Below, piece after piece: positions 16,580 to 24,891 of a stretch of 64,000 nt of DNA (its first letter is position 1; every line of letters starts with the position of its first letter). The notes beneath the pieces are model-generated. The model was not told the origin of the DNA. It did no database searches and saw nothing but the letters and a program-made list of their open reading frames with translations. Position numbers and translations under genes: made by a program. Source of the DNA: Maritalea sp049801075. Lineage in GTDB: Bacteria > Pseudomonadota > Alphaproteobacteria > Rhizobiales > Devosiaceae. The stretch is from assembly GCF_049801075.1 (NCBI RefSeq), contig NZ_JBNAGG010000002.1, positions 124,001 through 188,000 of the forward strand. The letters run 5' to 3'.

Positions 16580-17473
16580 TTATTTGTCCCTCATAATGTA
16601 AAGTTGCGTGAGGCTAACGGCCAATAGAATGACGAACAACACAACGGTTTGTGCGGCTGCATAGCCCATATCGAACGAGGAGAAGGCTGTTTCGTAAATC
16701 ATCAACACCAGCGGCTTGGTCGAGTTAAGCGGACCGCCCGGATTGTTGGTGGTCATGTTGAAGACCTGATCGAAAATCCGCAGGAAACCGATGGAGCTGA
16801 GCACCACCAAAAACACGATGGTTGGTTTTAGCAGCGGCAGCGTGATGCGCCACAGAATCGTCCATGGGCCAACGCCATCAATGTGCGCTGCCTCATAATA
16901 AGTTTGTGGAATTGCCCGCAGGCCCGCCATAAAGATGATGATTTGGAAGCCCAAGCCTGCCCAAACCGCTGGTGCCAAAATTGATGGAAGGGCCCAAGTG
17001 GTGGAAGACAGGAAGGGGAATTGTGGAATGCCAACGCTGGCCAGCGCATTGTTAAACAGGCCGATGGGCACAGGTTGGTAGAACCAGCGCCAAAGCCAAG
17101 CCATGGCCACGGCAGAAGTCATAAAGGGCAGAAAATACAGGGCGCGAATGGTGCCATGCATAAAGCGGACCTTATCCAAATGGTAGGCCACGACAAATGA
17201 GAGGACCAAGCTAACAGGTGTGCCGATCAACAAATAGACGAAGGTGTTTTTGAACACTTTCCAGAACACTGGATCTGCAAACAGCTTGAAATAGTTTTCA
17301 AGGCCGACCCATTCCCGATCACTCAACAGGTTCCATTCCTGAAATGATAGGGTAATGGCGTTTAGCGTTGGGTAAAAACGGATCACACAGTAAAACAGGA
17401 TGGGGAGCGACAGAAATGTCCATGCCCATACGACCTGTTTTTGTTTGATTGTTAAATTGGCGTACCAGCCCAT
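16580..17473 (-). CDS. Carbohydrate ABC transporter permease (MalF/UgpA type)
   Basis: A 297-residue permease with six predicted helices and the EAA loop YYEAAHIDGVGPWTILWRI. GGGGGGAG stands just before the ATG. It forms the channel together with the MalG-type permease downstream. A stable hairpin separates it from the binding-protein gene, so it is likely expressed at a lower level. Confidence 0.93.
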   Translation of the reverse strand: MGWYANLTIKQKQVVWAWTFLSLPILFYCVIRFYPTLNAITLSFQEWNLLSDREWVGLENYFKLFADPVFWKVFKNTFVYLLIGTPVSLVLSFVVAYHLDKVRFMHGTIRALYFLPFMTSAVAMAWLWRWFYQPVPIGLFNNALASVGIPQFPFLSSTTWALPSILAPAVWAGLGFQIIIFMAGLRAIPQTYYEAAHIDGVGPWTILWRITLPLLKPTIVFLVVLSSIGFLRIFDQVFNMTTNNPGGPLNSTKPLVLMIYETAFSSFDMGYAAAQTVVLFVILLAVSLTQLYIMRDK

Positions 17474-17496
17474 AAATACTCCCCCCGATAGGTGAA

Positions 17497-17516
17497 GGGG
17501 CGACCTTTGTCGCCCC
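17497..17516 (-). other. Intercistronic hairpin between sugar-binding protein and permease genes
   Basis: GGGGCGAC and GTCGCCCC pair perfectly (8 bp) around a 4-base loop, without a T-run. It lies in the 53-base gap after the binding-protein gene, the position where partial terminators or stabilising hairpins usually set the binding-protein:permease ratio. Confidence 0.6.
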
Positions 17517-17526
17517 CTCGATCAGT

Positions 17527-18786
17527 TTATTCTTCGTAATATTCGTCGAGGATTTTTTGTTCTTCTTCTGCGGCGATAGCGATTGCATCTTCAGCAGATT
17601 GTCCTTCAAGGAAAATACGTTGTGTTGCATCCATCAACACTTGGCGTTGGGCAGATTCGTTGGCGAAAATGGTTGTTTTCGCATATCCCAAGCCTTCGAT
17701 GAATGGGCCGAACACAGGGTTGGCTTTGTTTTCATCTGTCAAAGCAGCTGATGGCTTCGCAGGCAATTCGCCCACAGTGTCCAACCAGATTTGCATTGCT
17801 TCATCTGAAGTGATGAAGGCCATGAATTTCTTGGCTGCTTCAGCTTTTTCGCCTTGAGCTTTCGACGTGACAGCATTTACCCAATAGCTTGAATAGTTGG
17901 ATTTGATGCCGTCTGGGCCTGCTGGCAATTCTGCCACGCCCCATTTCAAGCCGCGAGTCTTTTCAAGCGCACCGATGCGGAATGAACCGTCAATGTGCAT
18001 ACCCGCACGACCCGCCTTAAAGGCAGCTTGTGGCTCGTCCATAAAGCCAGCCTGGGTTACACCATGCACATTTTGCAGGTCGGTGTACCATTTCATGGCT
18101 GCAGCGCCGCTGCCATCATCGTCATAGTTCACATCGCGGTAATTGTCGGCATAAGGGTCGCCGCCAAACTGACGAGTCAACACTTCGCGCCACCAATGGT
18201 GATCCTGTGCGTTCATGCCTGTGGTGATGCCTACTTGCGTGATGTTGCCAGAACCGTCTTTTTTGGTGAGTTTTTTGGCGATTTCCACCAACTCGTCCAA
18301 AGTTGCTGGTGGGTTTTCAACACCCGCTTCGTCAAACAAGCGCTCATTGTAGAACAGAGCTAAAGACCGAACAGCGGTTGGCAATGCCATATATTGTCCG
18401 TCACGTTTCATCGCCTGAACCATTGGGAAGAATTCTTCCTCAATCATTTCAGGCGGGAACATGTCGGCTGGCAATGGGGTGATCAACTCAGCTTCAACAT
18501 AGTCGTTGAGCCAGCCATAAAATAGCTGCACAACATCCGGACCTTCACCAGCAGGAATAGCCGCCGCAACCTTTGTGCGATAATCCGCATAAGGGAAGGT
18601 GGTTTGCTTGACTGTGATGTCCGGGTTTTCGGCTTCAAATTTTTCAATGAGCGTATCAATTGCATTCACACGCGCTTCGAAAAAATATTGCCAATATTCG
18701 ATTTCCACAGCCCAGGATGATCCGGCGCTGAGGGCAAAAATCGCCCCTGAGGCAAAGCCCAGAAGCTTGTTCTTCCATGATTTCAT
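17527..18786 (-). CDS. Carbohydrate ABC transporter substrate-binding protein (family 1)
   Basis: A 419-residue secreted protein. The signal peptide is MKSWKNKLLGFASGAIFALS with cleavage near SSWAVEIEYWQ. The mature protein shows family-1 features: FEAENPDITVKQTTFPYADY, GPDVVQLFYGW and LFYNERLFDEAGVENPPATLDEL. It is the first gene of the leftward operon, with GGAGG before the ATG. The ligand is probably a sugar or sugar conjugate, given permease class, the PfkB kinase and the ROK regulator next door. Confidence 0.92.
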   Translation of the reverse strand: MKSWKNKLLGFASGAIFALSAGSSWAVEIEYWQYFFEARVNAIDTLIEKFEAENPDITVKQTTFPYADYRTKVAAAIPAGEGPDVVQLFYGWLNDYVEAELITPLPADMFPPEMIEEEFFPMVQAMKRDGQYMALPTAVRSLALFYNERLFDEAGVENPPATLDELVEIAKKLTKKDGSGNITQVGITTGMNAQDHHWWREVLTRQFGGDPYADNYRDVNYDDDGSGAAAMKWYTDLQNVHGVTQAGFMDEPQAAFKAGRAGMHIDGSFRIGALEKTRGLKWGVAELPAGPDGIKSNYSSYWVNAVTSKAQGEKAEAAKKFMAFITSDEAMQIWLDTVGELPAKPSAALTDENKANPVFGPFIEGLGYAKTTIFANESAQRQVLMDATQRIFLEGQSAEDAIAIAAEEEQKILDEYYEE

Positions 18787-18937
18787 TTTTAAGTCCCTCC
18801 ACTAAAGGTTTTGCTCAAGTTTTAATTTTATTATTATTTTTCAGTGTCTTGCATTTATTTTAATGCGCGGAACTGAGGTTTTTTTGCTCGAGACTGTTGG
18901 TAAGTGTTGACCATTTGCGAAAACAAATCAATACTTA

Positions 18938-18954
18938 ACTCAAGTTAATTGAGT
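18938..18954. promoter_or_regulatory. Palindromic putative ROK-regulator operator
   Basis: ACTCAA-GTTAA-TTGAGT is a perfect inverted repeat (17 bases) that ends 15 bases before the ROK gene start, inside the 183-base divergent region. A related half-site, CTCAAGTTTTAATT, begins at 18814 near the binding-protein gene start. Together they could let one repressor control both directions. Recognition by the ROK protein is inferred. Confidence 0.5.
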
Positions 18955-18969
18955 AAATAATTTGAATTT

Positions 18970-20166
18970 ATGGCATCGAAGAGCACAACAGGCATTATTG
19001 GCGGCAATGCGCTGCGCAATCGCGACCACAACCAAAAAGTTGTGCTCGACTATGTGCGTGCGAACGAGCCTGCAGGGCGGGCGGAAATTGCGCGAAGCTG
19101 CGGCCTGAGCATTCAGGCGGTGTCCAACATCACTGCAGATTTAGAACAGCAAAAATTGCTGATGCCGGATGGGCATAAAACCGGTGTGCGCGGCAAGCCA
19201 GCCTTGCAATATCGTTTCAATCCCGAAGGGGCGTTTGCCATCGGCGCGGAACTGCGGCCCGATGCGATCATCGTCGCGGCGCTCAATCTTTCAGGCGAGC
19301 AAATCTATTTCGAGCGGATGCCGCTGATAGATGCGCATCCCGACCCGGCTATTAAGGCGGTGGGCGATCAAGTGCGGTTGGCACTTTCGACGGTTAAGTT
19401 TGACCCAGCAAGTTTGCTGGGCGTGGGTGTCGTGATGCCCGGTCCATTTGGTGACACTGCGATTTCAAGTGCGGGTGAGGCCGTTTTGCCAGATTGGGAA
19501 GATATAGATCCGCAGGCAGCTTTTGAAGCGGAAATTGGGTATCCAGTGCTGATCGAAAATGATGCGACAGCTGCGGCTGTTTGTGAGCGCGTGGCCGGGG
19601 TTGCCAGCGAAATGGATGATTTTTGTTATGTCTATTTCGGCACGGGTATCGGCCTTGGCGTGATTTCGAAGGGCCATGTGATGCGCGGTGCATTTGGTAA
19701 CGCTGGTGAAATTGGCCATATCGTCACCCAGATCAACGGGCGCGATTGTCCTTGTGGCAATAAAGGCTGTTTGGAAACCTATGCCAGCCGCTTTGCGGCG
19801 CGACAGCATTTGGCACAATTTGGCATCGAAGCTAATTCTGGTGAAGATTTTGCGCGTTTGGTTGCGGACGGCAATGAGCATTTTTTGGCTTGGCTTGATG
19901 TTGCCGCACAACATTTGGCGCACGCAATTGGCACGCTTGAGAACATTTTTGACCCCCAAACGATTATCCTTGGCGGGGCGCTGCCCGACGCTGTGATTAA
20001 CGCGTTGATTGATCGCCTGAATTTACCAAATGGCTCTGTGGCGAACCGGGAAGAACGCAAATGCCCACGGGTGATGCGCGGCTTTTCGGGGCGGCTGACT
20101 GCGGCGTTGGGCGCAGGTGCGATGGTGATCCACCAAACGATTACGCCACACACAAATTCATATTGA
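18970..20166 (+). CDS. ROK-family transcriptional regulator
   Basis: A 398-residue NagC/Mlc-like protein. The winged helix is at about 20-75 (AGRAEIARSCGLSIQAVSNI), followed by a sugar-kinase fold with the ROK zinc/sugar signature GEIGHIVTQINGRDCPCGNKGCLE near residue 250-275: His and three Cys of the CPCGNKGC zinc site are intact. No strong ribosome-binding site precedes the ATG. It faces the sugar importer operon and precedes the deacetylase by 16 bases, so it is the likely local repressor with a sugar or aminosugar ligand. Confidence 0.9.
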   Translation: MASKSTTGIIGGNALRNRDHNQKVVLDYVRANEPAGRAEIARSCGLSIQAVSNITADLEQQKLLMPDGHKTGVRGKPALQYRFNPEGAFAIGAELRPDAIIVAALNLSGEQIYFERMPLIDAHPDPAIKAVGDQVRLALSTVKFDPASLLGVGVVMPGPFGDTAISSAGEAVLPDWEDIDPQAAFEAEIGYPVLIENDATAAAVCERVAGVASEMDDFCYVYFGTGIGLGVISKGHVMRGAFGNAGEIGHIVTQINGRDCPCGNKGCLETYASRFAARQHLAQFGIEANSGEDFARLVADGNEHFLAWLDVAAQHLAHAIGTLENIFDPQTIILGGALPDAVINALIDRLNLPNGSVANREERKCPRVMRGFSGRLTAALGAGAMVIHQTITPHTNSY

Positions 20167-20182
20167 ACCTGAAGGAAGAGTT

Positions 20183-22573
20183 ATGTCCAAGCAAGATGCT
20201 GATCGATTGTTGAACGCCTTTGCACAGCCGCGTTCTGTGCAGTTGTGGCGCGCATTATTGCCGCTCAAATCCTGCGTTTCCTTCATGAATACGGGCGCGC
20301 ACCCAGACGATGAGATTTCAACCATGCTGGCAGCGCTGATTTATCGTGAGGGCATAAATTTGTCTCATGCCTGTTCGACCCGTGGGGAAGGCGGGCAAAA
20401 TGCAATTGGTACCGAAACGGGCGTTGATCTTGGGGTTGTGCGGACCCGAGAAATGGAGCGCGCGGCGGACATTTTGGACATGACGCAATATTGGCTGTGC
20501 CAATATCCGGGTGATCCGTTGGCTGATTTTGGCTTTTCGAAAACGGGCGAAGAGACCCTGAAATATTGGGGCGAAGAACGCACTTTGGAGCGCTTCGTTT
20601 GGATATTGCGGACGGAGCGCCCTGATATTGCGACGGTGACTTTTTTGGATGTGCCGGGGCAGCACGGGCATCACCGTGCGATGACGCAAAGCGCCTACAA
20701 GGCCGTTAAGCTTGCGGCAGATCCAAAGGCATTTCCAGAGCAAAACTTGCCCGTTTGGCAAGTGAAAAAGCTCTATTTGCCCGCTTGGTCTGGCGCGGGG
20801 GATGCATATGATGATGATTTGCCACCGCCGCCGCAAACTGTTGAGATCGAGGGGAGTGGCCAAGATCTCATCATCGGTATGGATTATGCCCAATTGGGGC
20901 AGGTTTCTCGTGCGTTCCACCAAACCCAAGGTATGGGCACTTGGGTTGCGCCCGGTAAGCAAAAGAAATGGCCGCTCCATCTTGCTTGGGTGGCTGAAGG
21001 CGAACCTGCTAACGAAGAGAGCATTTTTGATGGATTGCCGCGTACGCTAAATGATTTGGCTGAATATGCGGGTGCGATGGTTTTGGGATCGCCACTGTTC
21101 ACGGCGCAAAGCGCCATTGATGCAGCGATAAAAGCATGGCCAAATACGAAGACCATGAACACGTCTTTATTGGCGGCGCTCGAATCTGTGCGCGATGCAA
21201 TGCGGATTTGCCCGGATAGTGCAAAAGCAGAAGTGATACATCGGCTGCGGGCGAAAGAGCTGCAATTGCAGCGCGCGCTTTATTGGGCCTCTCCAATACG
21301 CGCAAGTCTTTTGCCGGAAAAAATCTCTGCGCGCCCAGGTGAGACTGTTCGATTTAACTTGGAGTTGGATAGTGACTTTGCGGTTGGTGCACATCTTGAA
21401 GTGCCTCAAGGGTGGAAAGTCGAAGAGGTGGGGCCGAAGCAATTTGACGTTACGGTGCCAGATGATGCCGCGCCAAGCGACCCACTGCCAGATATCTGGT
21501 CCCCTTTGCGTGGCAACGAAAATGTGTTCCTGCGTCTGATGTGGACATTGGAGGGCGTTAATATGCAAATGGATATTGATCCTTTGCAACGCCTGAATGT
21601 TTTACCCGCAAATGAAGTGGCGCTGGAGCCCAAAGCTCTTTTGATCAACAAGCGTTCGTTGGCGGAGAAGCAAGTTGAACTCTATGGTCGTGTTGATGGC
21701 GCTTTGACGCTTGAGACCTCGCAGCAGTTTAATGCGACACGCAATGATGATGGCTTTTTGCTCTCTGCGCAGGCCGATGTAGATGCCGGGCTATATGAAT
21801 TGCCTGTTCAGCTTGATGGTAAGCCTGCCTCCTTTGTGCGGCGAATGCAATATCCACACACTGGCCCGCTTGTGAGAGCAGAAGATGCACAAATTTCACT
21901 GCGTGTTTTGGATGCCGAGTTGCCAAAGGGGCGTATTGGCTATGTGGGGGGCGGCAGCGATCGCGTGCAATATTGGCTCAGCCAGTTCGGCGTTGATGTC
22001 GTTACCATTGATGACGACACTTTGGCCGCTGGTCGTTTTGGCGATTTTGACAGCATTATCATCGGTGTGTTTGCGTTCCGCACTCGGCCTGCCTTGTTGG
22101 ACAACGTTGAAGCGCTGCACGATTGGGTGCGTCAAGGCGGCAATCTGATTACACTTTATCATCGGCCATGGGACAATTGGGATAAGGATCGTGTGCCGCT
22201 CGCCCCGCTGGAAATCGGCAAGCCTTCATTGCGTTGGCGTGTGACGGATCAAGATGCGGAAGTGCGCTATCTTCAGCCAGATCACGCTCTGTTTGCCGGA
22301 CCAAACAAGATTGGCGACGAAGATTGGGCGGGCTGGCACAAAGAGCGCGGGCTATATTTTGCCTCGTCCTGGGATGATGCTTACACGCCCTTATTGTCCA
22401 TGAATGATGCAGGGGAGAACCCGCTGGATGGTAGCCTGTTGGTCGGCGCGTTTGGTAAAGGTCGCCATATTCACACCAGCCTAATTTTGCATCATCAGCT
22501 CGATAAGTTGGTGCCCGGTGCCTATCGTTTGATGGCCAATATGTTGGATTGGCAATCTAGCCAAACAGATTAA
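20183..22573 (+). CDS. Large PIG-L family deacetylase with C-terminal GATase-like domain
   Basis: A 796-residue protein with GAAGGAAG before its ATG. The PIG-L zinc motif AHPDDE is at residues about 36-41, followed by CSTRGEGGQNAIG and the distal metal histidine in GQHGHHRA. PIG-L enzymes remove N-acetyl groups from GlcNAc-type substrates. Middle residues (about 370-560) look like beta-sandwich domains, and about 580-790 resemble a ThuA/class-I-amidotransferase-like fold (FGDFDSIIIGVFAFRTRP, VRQGGNLITLYHRPWDNW). No signal peptide, so it acts in the cytoplasm on an imported compound. It partners the ROK regulator and the divergent importer. Confidence 0.85.
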   Translation: MSKQDADRLLNAFAQPRSVQLWRALLPLKSCVSFMNTGAHPDDEISTMLAALIYREGINLSHACSTRGEGGQNAIGTETGVDLGVVRTREMERAADILDMTQYWLCQYPGDPLADFGFSKTGEETLKYWGEERTLERFVWILRTERPDIATVTFLDVPGQHGHHRAMTQSAYKAVKLAADPKAFPEQNLPVWQVKKLYLPAWSGAGDAYDDDLPPPPQTVEIEGSGQDLIIGMDYAQLGQVSRAFHQTQGMGTWVAPGKQKKWPLHLAWVAEGEPANEESIFDGLPRTLNDLAEYAGAMVLGSPLFTAQSAIDAAIKAWPNTKTMNTSLLAALESVRDAMRICPDSAKAEVIHRLRAKELQLQRALYWASPIRASLLPEKISARPGETVRFNLELDSDFAVGAHLEVPQGWKVEEVGPKQFDVTVPDDAAPSDPLPDIWSPLRGNENVFLRLMWTLEGVNMQMDIDPLQRLNVLPANEVALEPKALLINKRSLAEKQVELYGRVDGALTLETSQQFNATRNDDGFLLSAQADVDAGLYELPVQLDGKPASFVRRMQYPHTGPLVRAEDAQISLRVLDAELPKGRIGYVGGGSDRVQYWLSQFGVDVVTIDDDTLAAGRFGDFDSIIIGVFAFRTRPALLDNVEALHDWVRQGGNLITLYHRPWDNWDKDRVPLAPLEIGKPSLRWRVTDQDAEVRYLQPDHALFAGPNKIGDEDWAGWHKERGLYFASSWDDAYTPLLSMNDAGENPLDGSLLVGAFGKGRHIHTSLILHHQLDKLVPGAYRLMANMLDWQSSQTD

Positions 22574-23480
22574 ACGGTTGCGGTGGCGGCGGTGCTAAAA
22601 CACTTAGCGCTTTGGGATGAATTTGAATCTCAAAGCGCTTTTGATCCTCAACCAGCTCGCCATCAATTGTGACTTCGGGGTGTTTTTTGCCGTCTGGGAA
22701 GCTGACGGTCACCTTTTGCGCGGTGCGTTCTTTCAAATCCGGATTGGCATCCCATGTGCCCAATATCAAATCCGACGCTAGCTTTAAGTTGGCTTGTGTG
22801 GAGAGGGGGCGGGCCGTGTAAATCCCCAATTCGCCTTGCTGCGGAAAATCTGCATATGGCATATGGCCACGGCCATATTTATTGTTGGACACAGCAATTA
22901 AGCTCAAATGCTCTCTTGCCGATTCACCATCGATTTTAACATCAATTTGGTAGCGCGGCGGGCGGCTGAATGTTGTCAATGCGGCGCGGATGCTGCCATA
23001 GATTTTCTGGAACCGCGATTGGTGCTGTTCCTGATCGCGCATTTTCACAATTTTCGGGTGTAGCCCCACCGACAATTGGTGCAAAAACAATTCGTCATTT
23101 GCAGTGGCGATATCGACCTGTTTTTTGCTGGCGTCGGCCAAAGCATCGATCGCATCGTCCAAGTTCAAAGGAATGCCAAGGGAACGCGCAAATAAGTTCA
23201 TGGTGCCGGCTGGGATCACGCCGAGCGTTTTTGTGTTTTGCCAGCAATATTGGGCGGCGGCGGAAATGGTGCCATCGCCACCGCCAGCCAAAACCACATC
23301 ACACTCATTATTTTCAGCAAGCTGCGCCAGCGTGTCGATCAATTGATCGCCCGCTATGATAGAGACTTCAATCTCATGGTCATGCGCCCGAAACTTTTGT
23401 TCAATGTCACGAGCAAATTCTTCAACATCAATGGTCTTGAGGGTGCCGCCATCTTTGTTCAGCAGGGCGCAGATTTGCAT
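22557..23480 (-). CDS. Diacylglycerol kinase-family lipid kinase (YegS-like)
   Basis: A 307-residue protein with the catalytic glycine loop VVLAGGGDGTISAAA near residue 65 and LGVIPAGTMNLFARSLGIP, both diagnostic of the DAGK catalytic fold. The C-terminal half is the beta-sandwich of YegS/BmrU types. It probably phosphorylates a lipid or sphingoid-like alcohol at the membrane. The 3' end overlaps the PIG-L gene by 17 bases in convergent orientation; no operon partner is evident. Confidence 0.85.
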   Translation of the reverse strand: MQICALLNKDGGTLKTIDVEEFARDIEQKFRAHDHEIEVSIIAGDQLIDTLAQLAENNECDVVLAGGGDGTISAAAQYCWQNTKTLGVIPAGTMNLFARSLGIPLNLDDAIDALADASKKQVDIATANDELFLHQLSVGLHPKIVKMRDQEQHQSRFQKIYGSIRAALTTFSRPPRYQIDVKIDGESAREHLSLIAVSNNKYGRGHMPYADFPQQGELGIYTARPLSTQANLKLASDLILGTWDANPDLKERTAQKVTVSFPDGKKHPEVTIDGELVEDQKRFEIQIHPKALSVLAPPPPQPFNLFG

Positions 23481-23590
23481 AGAGTTTTGTCTTTATGATT
23501 GATGTAAGTTTTGGGTTCTGAAGCGCAAATTTGTCTTGCAATTCAGGCGTTTTAAAGTCCGAATTTGGATATACTACGCCGACGCGACAT

Positions 23591-24313
23591 TTATTGCAAA
23601 ACGCCCAAGCGAAAGGCGAGGCTGATCGCATGGGTTGTATTGGTGGCATTGAACTTGCCCCGGATTTGCTTGAGCCCATGCTCTACAGTTTTTTCGGATA
23701 TATTGAGGATCTTGCTTGTTTCCCAAGCGGTTTTCCCCTCGGCAATCCAATAAAGGATTTCGATTTCGCGCGATTTAAGTTTTGGTCGATTGAGCAGGGC
23801 ACCGCGTACATCGATTGCTGCCATATGAAATTGCAAGGAGAAGAGGATCAGATTGCCCATATGTCGGGTGCAATATTCGGACCATTCCTTGATACGTGCG
23901 TTTGAAGCGATTGAGAAGATTGCCTTATCAGCCCGAGCGCCGTGAATGGGAATGGTGAGGCCATGTTCGCCCATGCCATGTTTGCGCGCGTCGCTGAAAA
24001 ATTTGACCACCACTTCATCATCGCAGGTACATTCTGCCCATAAGAAGGGGCGATTTTGCTCCCTTGCTTTGTGCACGATCGGATCGACTAAAATGTAATT
24101 TTGCTCTTTGTAGCGTTCGATCCATTTTTGGGGGTAGGTGCTAACCAAGCAGGCGGTGTGTGGATTAAGGTCTGACAAATCGGTGGCGAGATAGGCCATG
24201 TGGCTTACTTCAAAACAATCGGCCCAATATTTAAGACAATGGTGCGCCTCGTCGAGCGAATTGAATTTTTCCAACGGCGCGTTCAGCAAATGTGAGAGTT
24301 CATCCAATGCCAC
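23591..24313 (-). CDS. LuxR-type regulator with autoinducer-binding domain (no synthase nearby)
   Basis: A 240-residue protein. Autoinducer pocket residues conserved in TraR/LuxR are present: W64, Y68, D77, P78, W92 and G118. The C-terminal HTH (about 175-235) has LKSREIEILYWIAEGKTAWE and ISEKTVEHGLKQI. It starts with GTG at 24313, without an obvious ribosome-binding site. No luxI-type gene is in the window, so it is a solo or works with a distant synthase. It should bind an acyl-homoserine lactone or a mimic and control transcription. Confidence 0.87.
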   Translation of the reverse strand: MALDELSHLLNAPLEKFNSLDEAHHCLKYWADCFEVSHMAYLATDLSDLNPHTACLVSTYPQKWIERYKEQNYILVDPIVHKAREQNRPFLWAECTCDDEVVVKFFSDARKHGMGEHGLTIPIHGARADKAIFSIASNARIKEWSEYCTRHMGNLILFSLQFHMAAIDVRGALLNRPKLKSREIEILYWIAEGKTAWETSKILNISEKTVEHGLKQIRGKFNATNTTHAISLAFRLGVLQ

Positions 24314-24891
24314 TCAGTTAACCCAGTTGTATTTGACATTAATTATATACCAATTGATCAGCATTTCTTTGTCAATGGGGATAGCCCTGCCAATTGAGGA
24401 TTCTTATCAAAAATTTGTTATTATATTCAATAATTTAGATGGGTTCGTTCAAGTTGAGTTGGGCAGTTCTTGAGGTATTTGTGGCGGACATCACATGCCA
24501 TGAATAAGCAGGTGTGACGGTATCTAAGAATAAAAAATTATCATGATAAATTTAGTGAGCTAAATTATTCGTAGTGAATTTTTTCTTCTTGTCTACATAT
24601 GTCGAAACGCTGATATATGCTTGGAATCTGATTTCTTAAATTTGTAACTGATGTTTATCTTTGGCAATCAACTCGATGCGACAATAGTCGATCGCTTGTT
24701 TTTCCATCATCGGTATATTTGCTTATTTTTCACAAGAAAACTTATCGCTGTTAGCTATTTTAAGCGCCTTAGGGTCACTAAAGCCGGGCTGATCAAGCAA
24801 TTATATCTTAACAAAGCTATGTAACTATTCAATTTGTAGAGTTTTGCGGCGCAATAGCGCGCAAGACGTTAATTTATTGGAGTGTGCCAGC
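24314..24891. other. 578-base AT-rich gap without a gene; two adjacent palindromes
   Basis: No convincing reading frame or RNA gene was seen. The gap separates the divergent LuxR and chemoreceptor genes, so it must hold their promoters. Two adjoining palindromes stand out: TTATCATGATAA (24538-24549, perfect) and AATTTAG-TGAG-CTAAATT (24549-24566). They could be a regulator site and a small hairpin. No lux-box-like ACCTGT/ACAGGT element was found. Confidence 0.5.
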
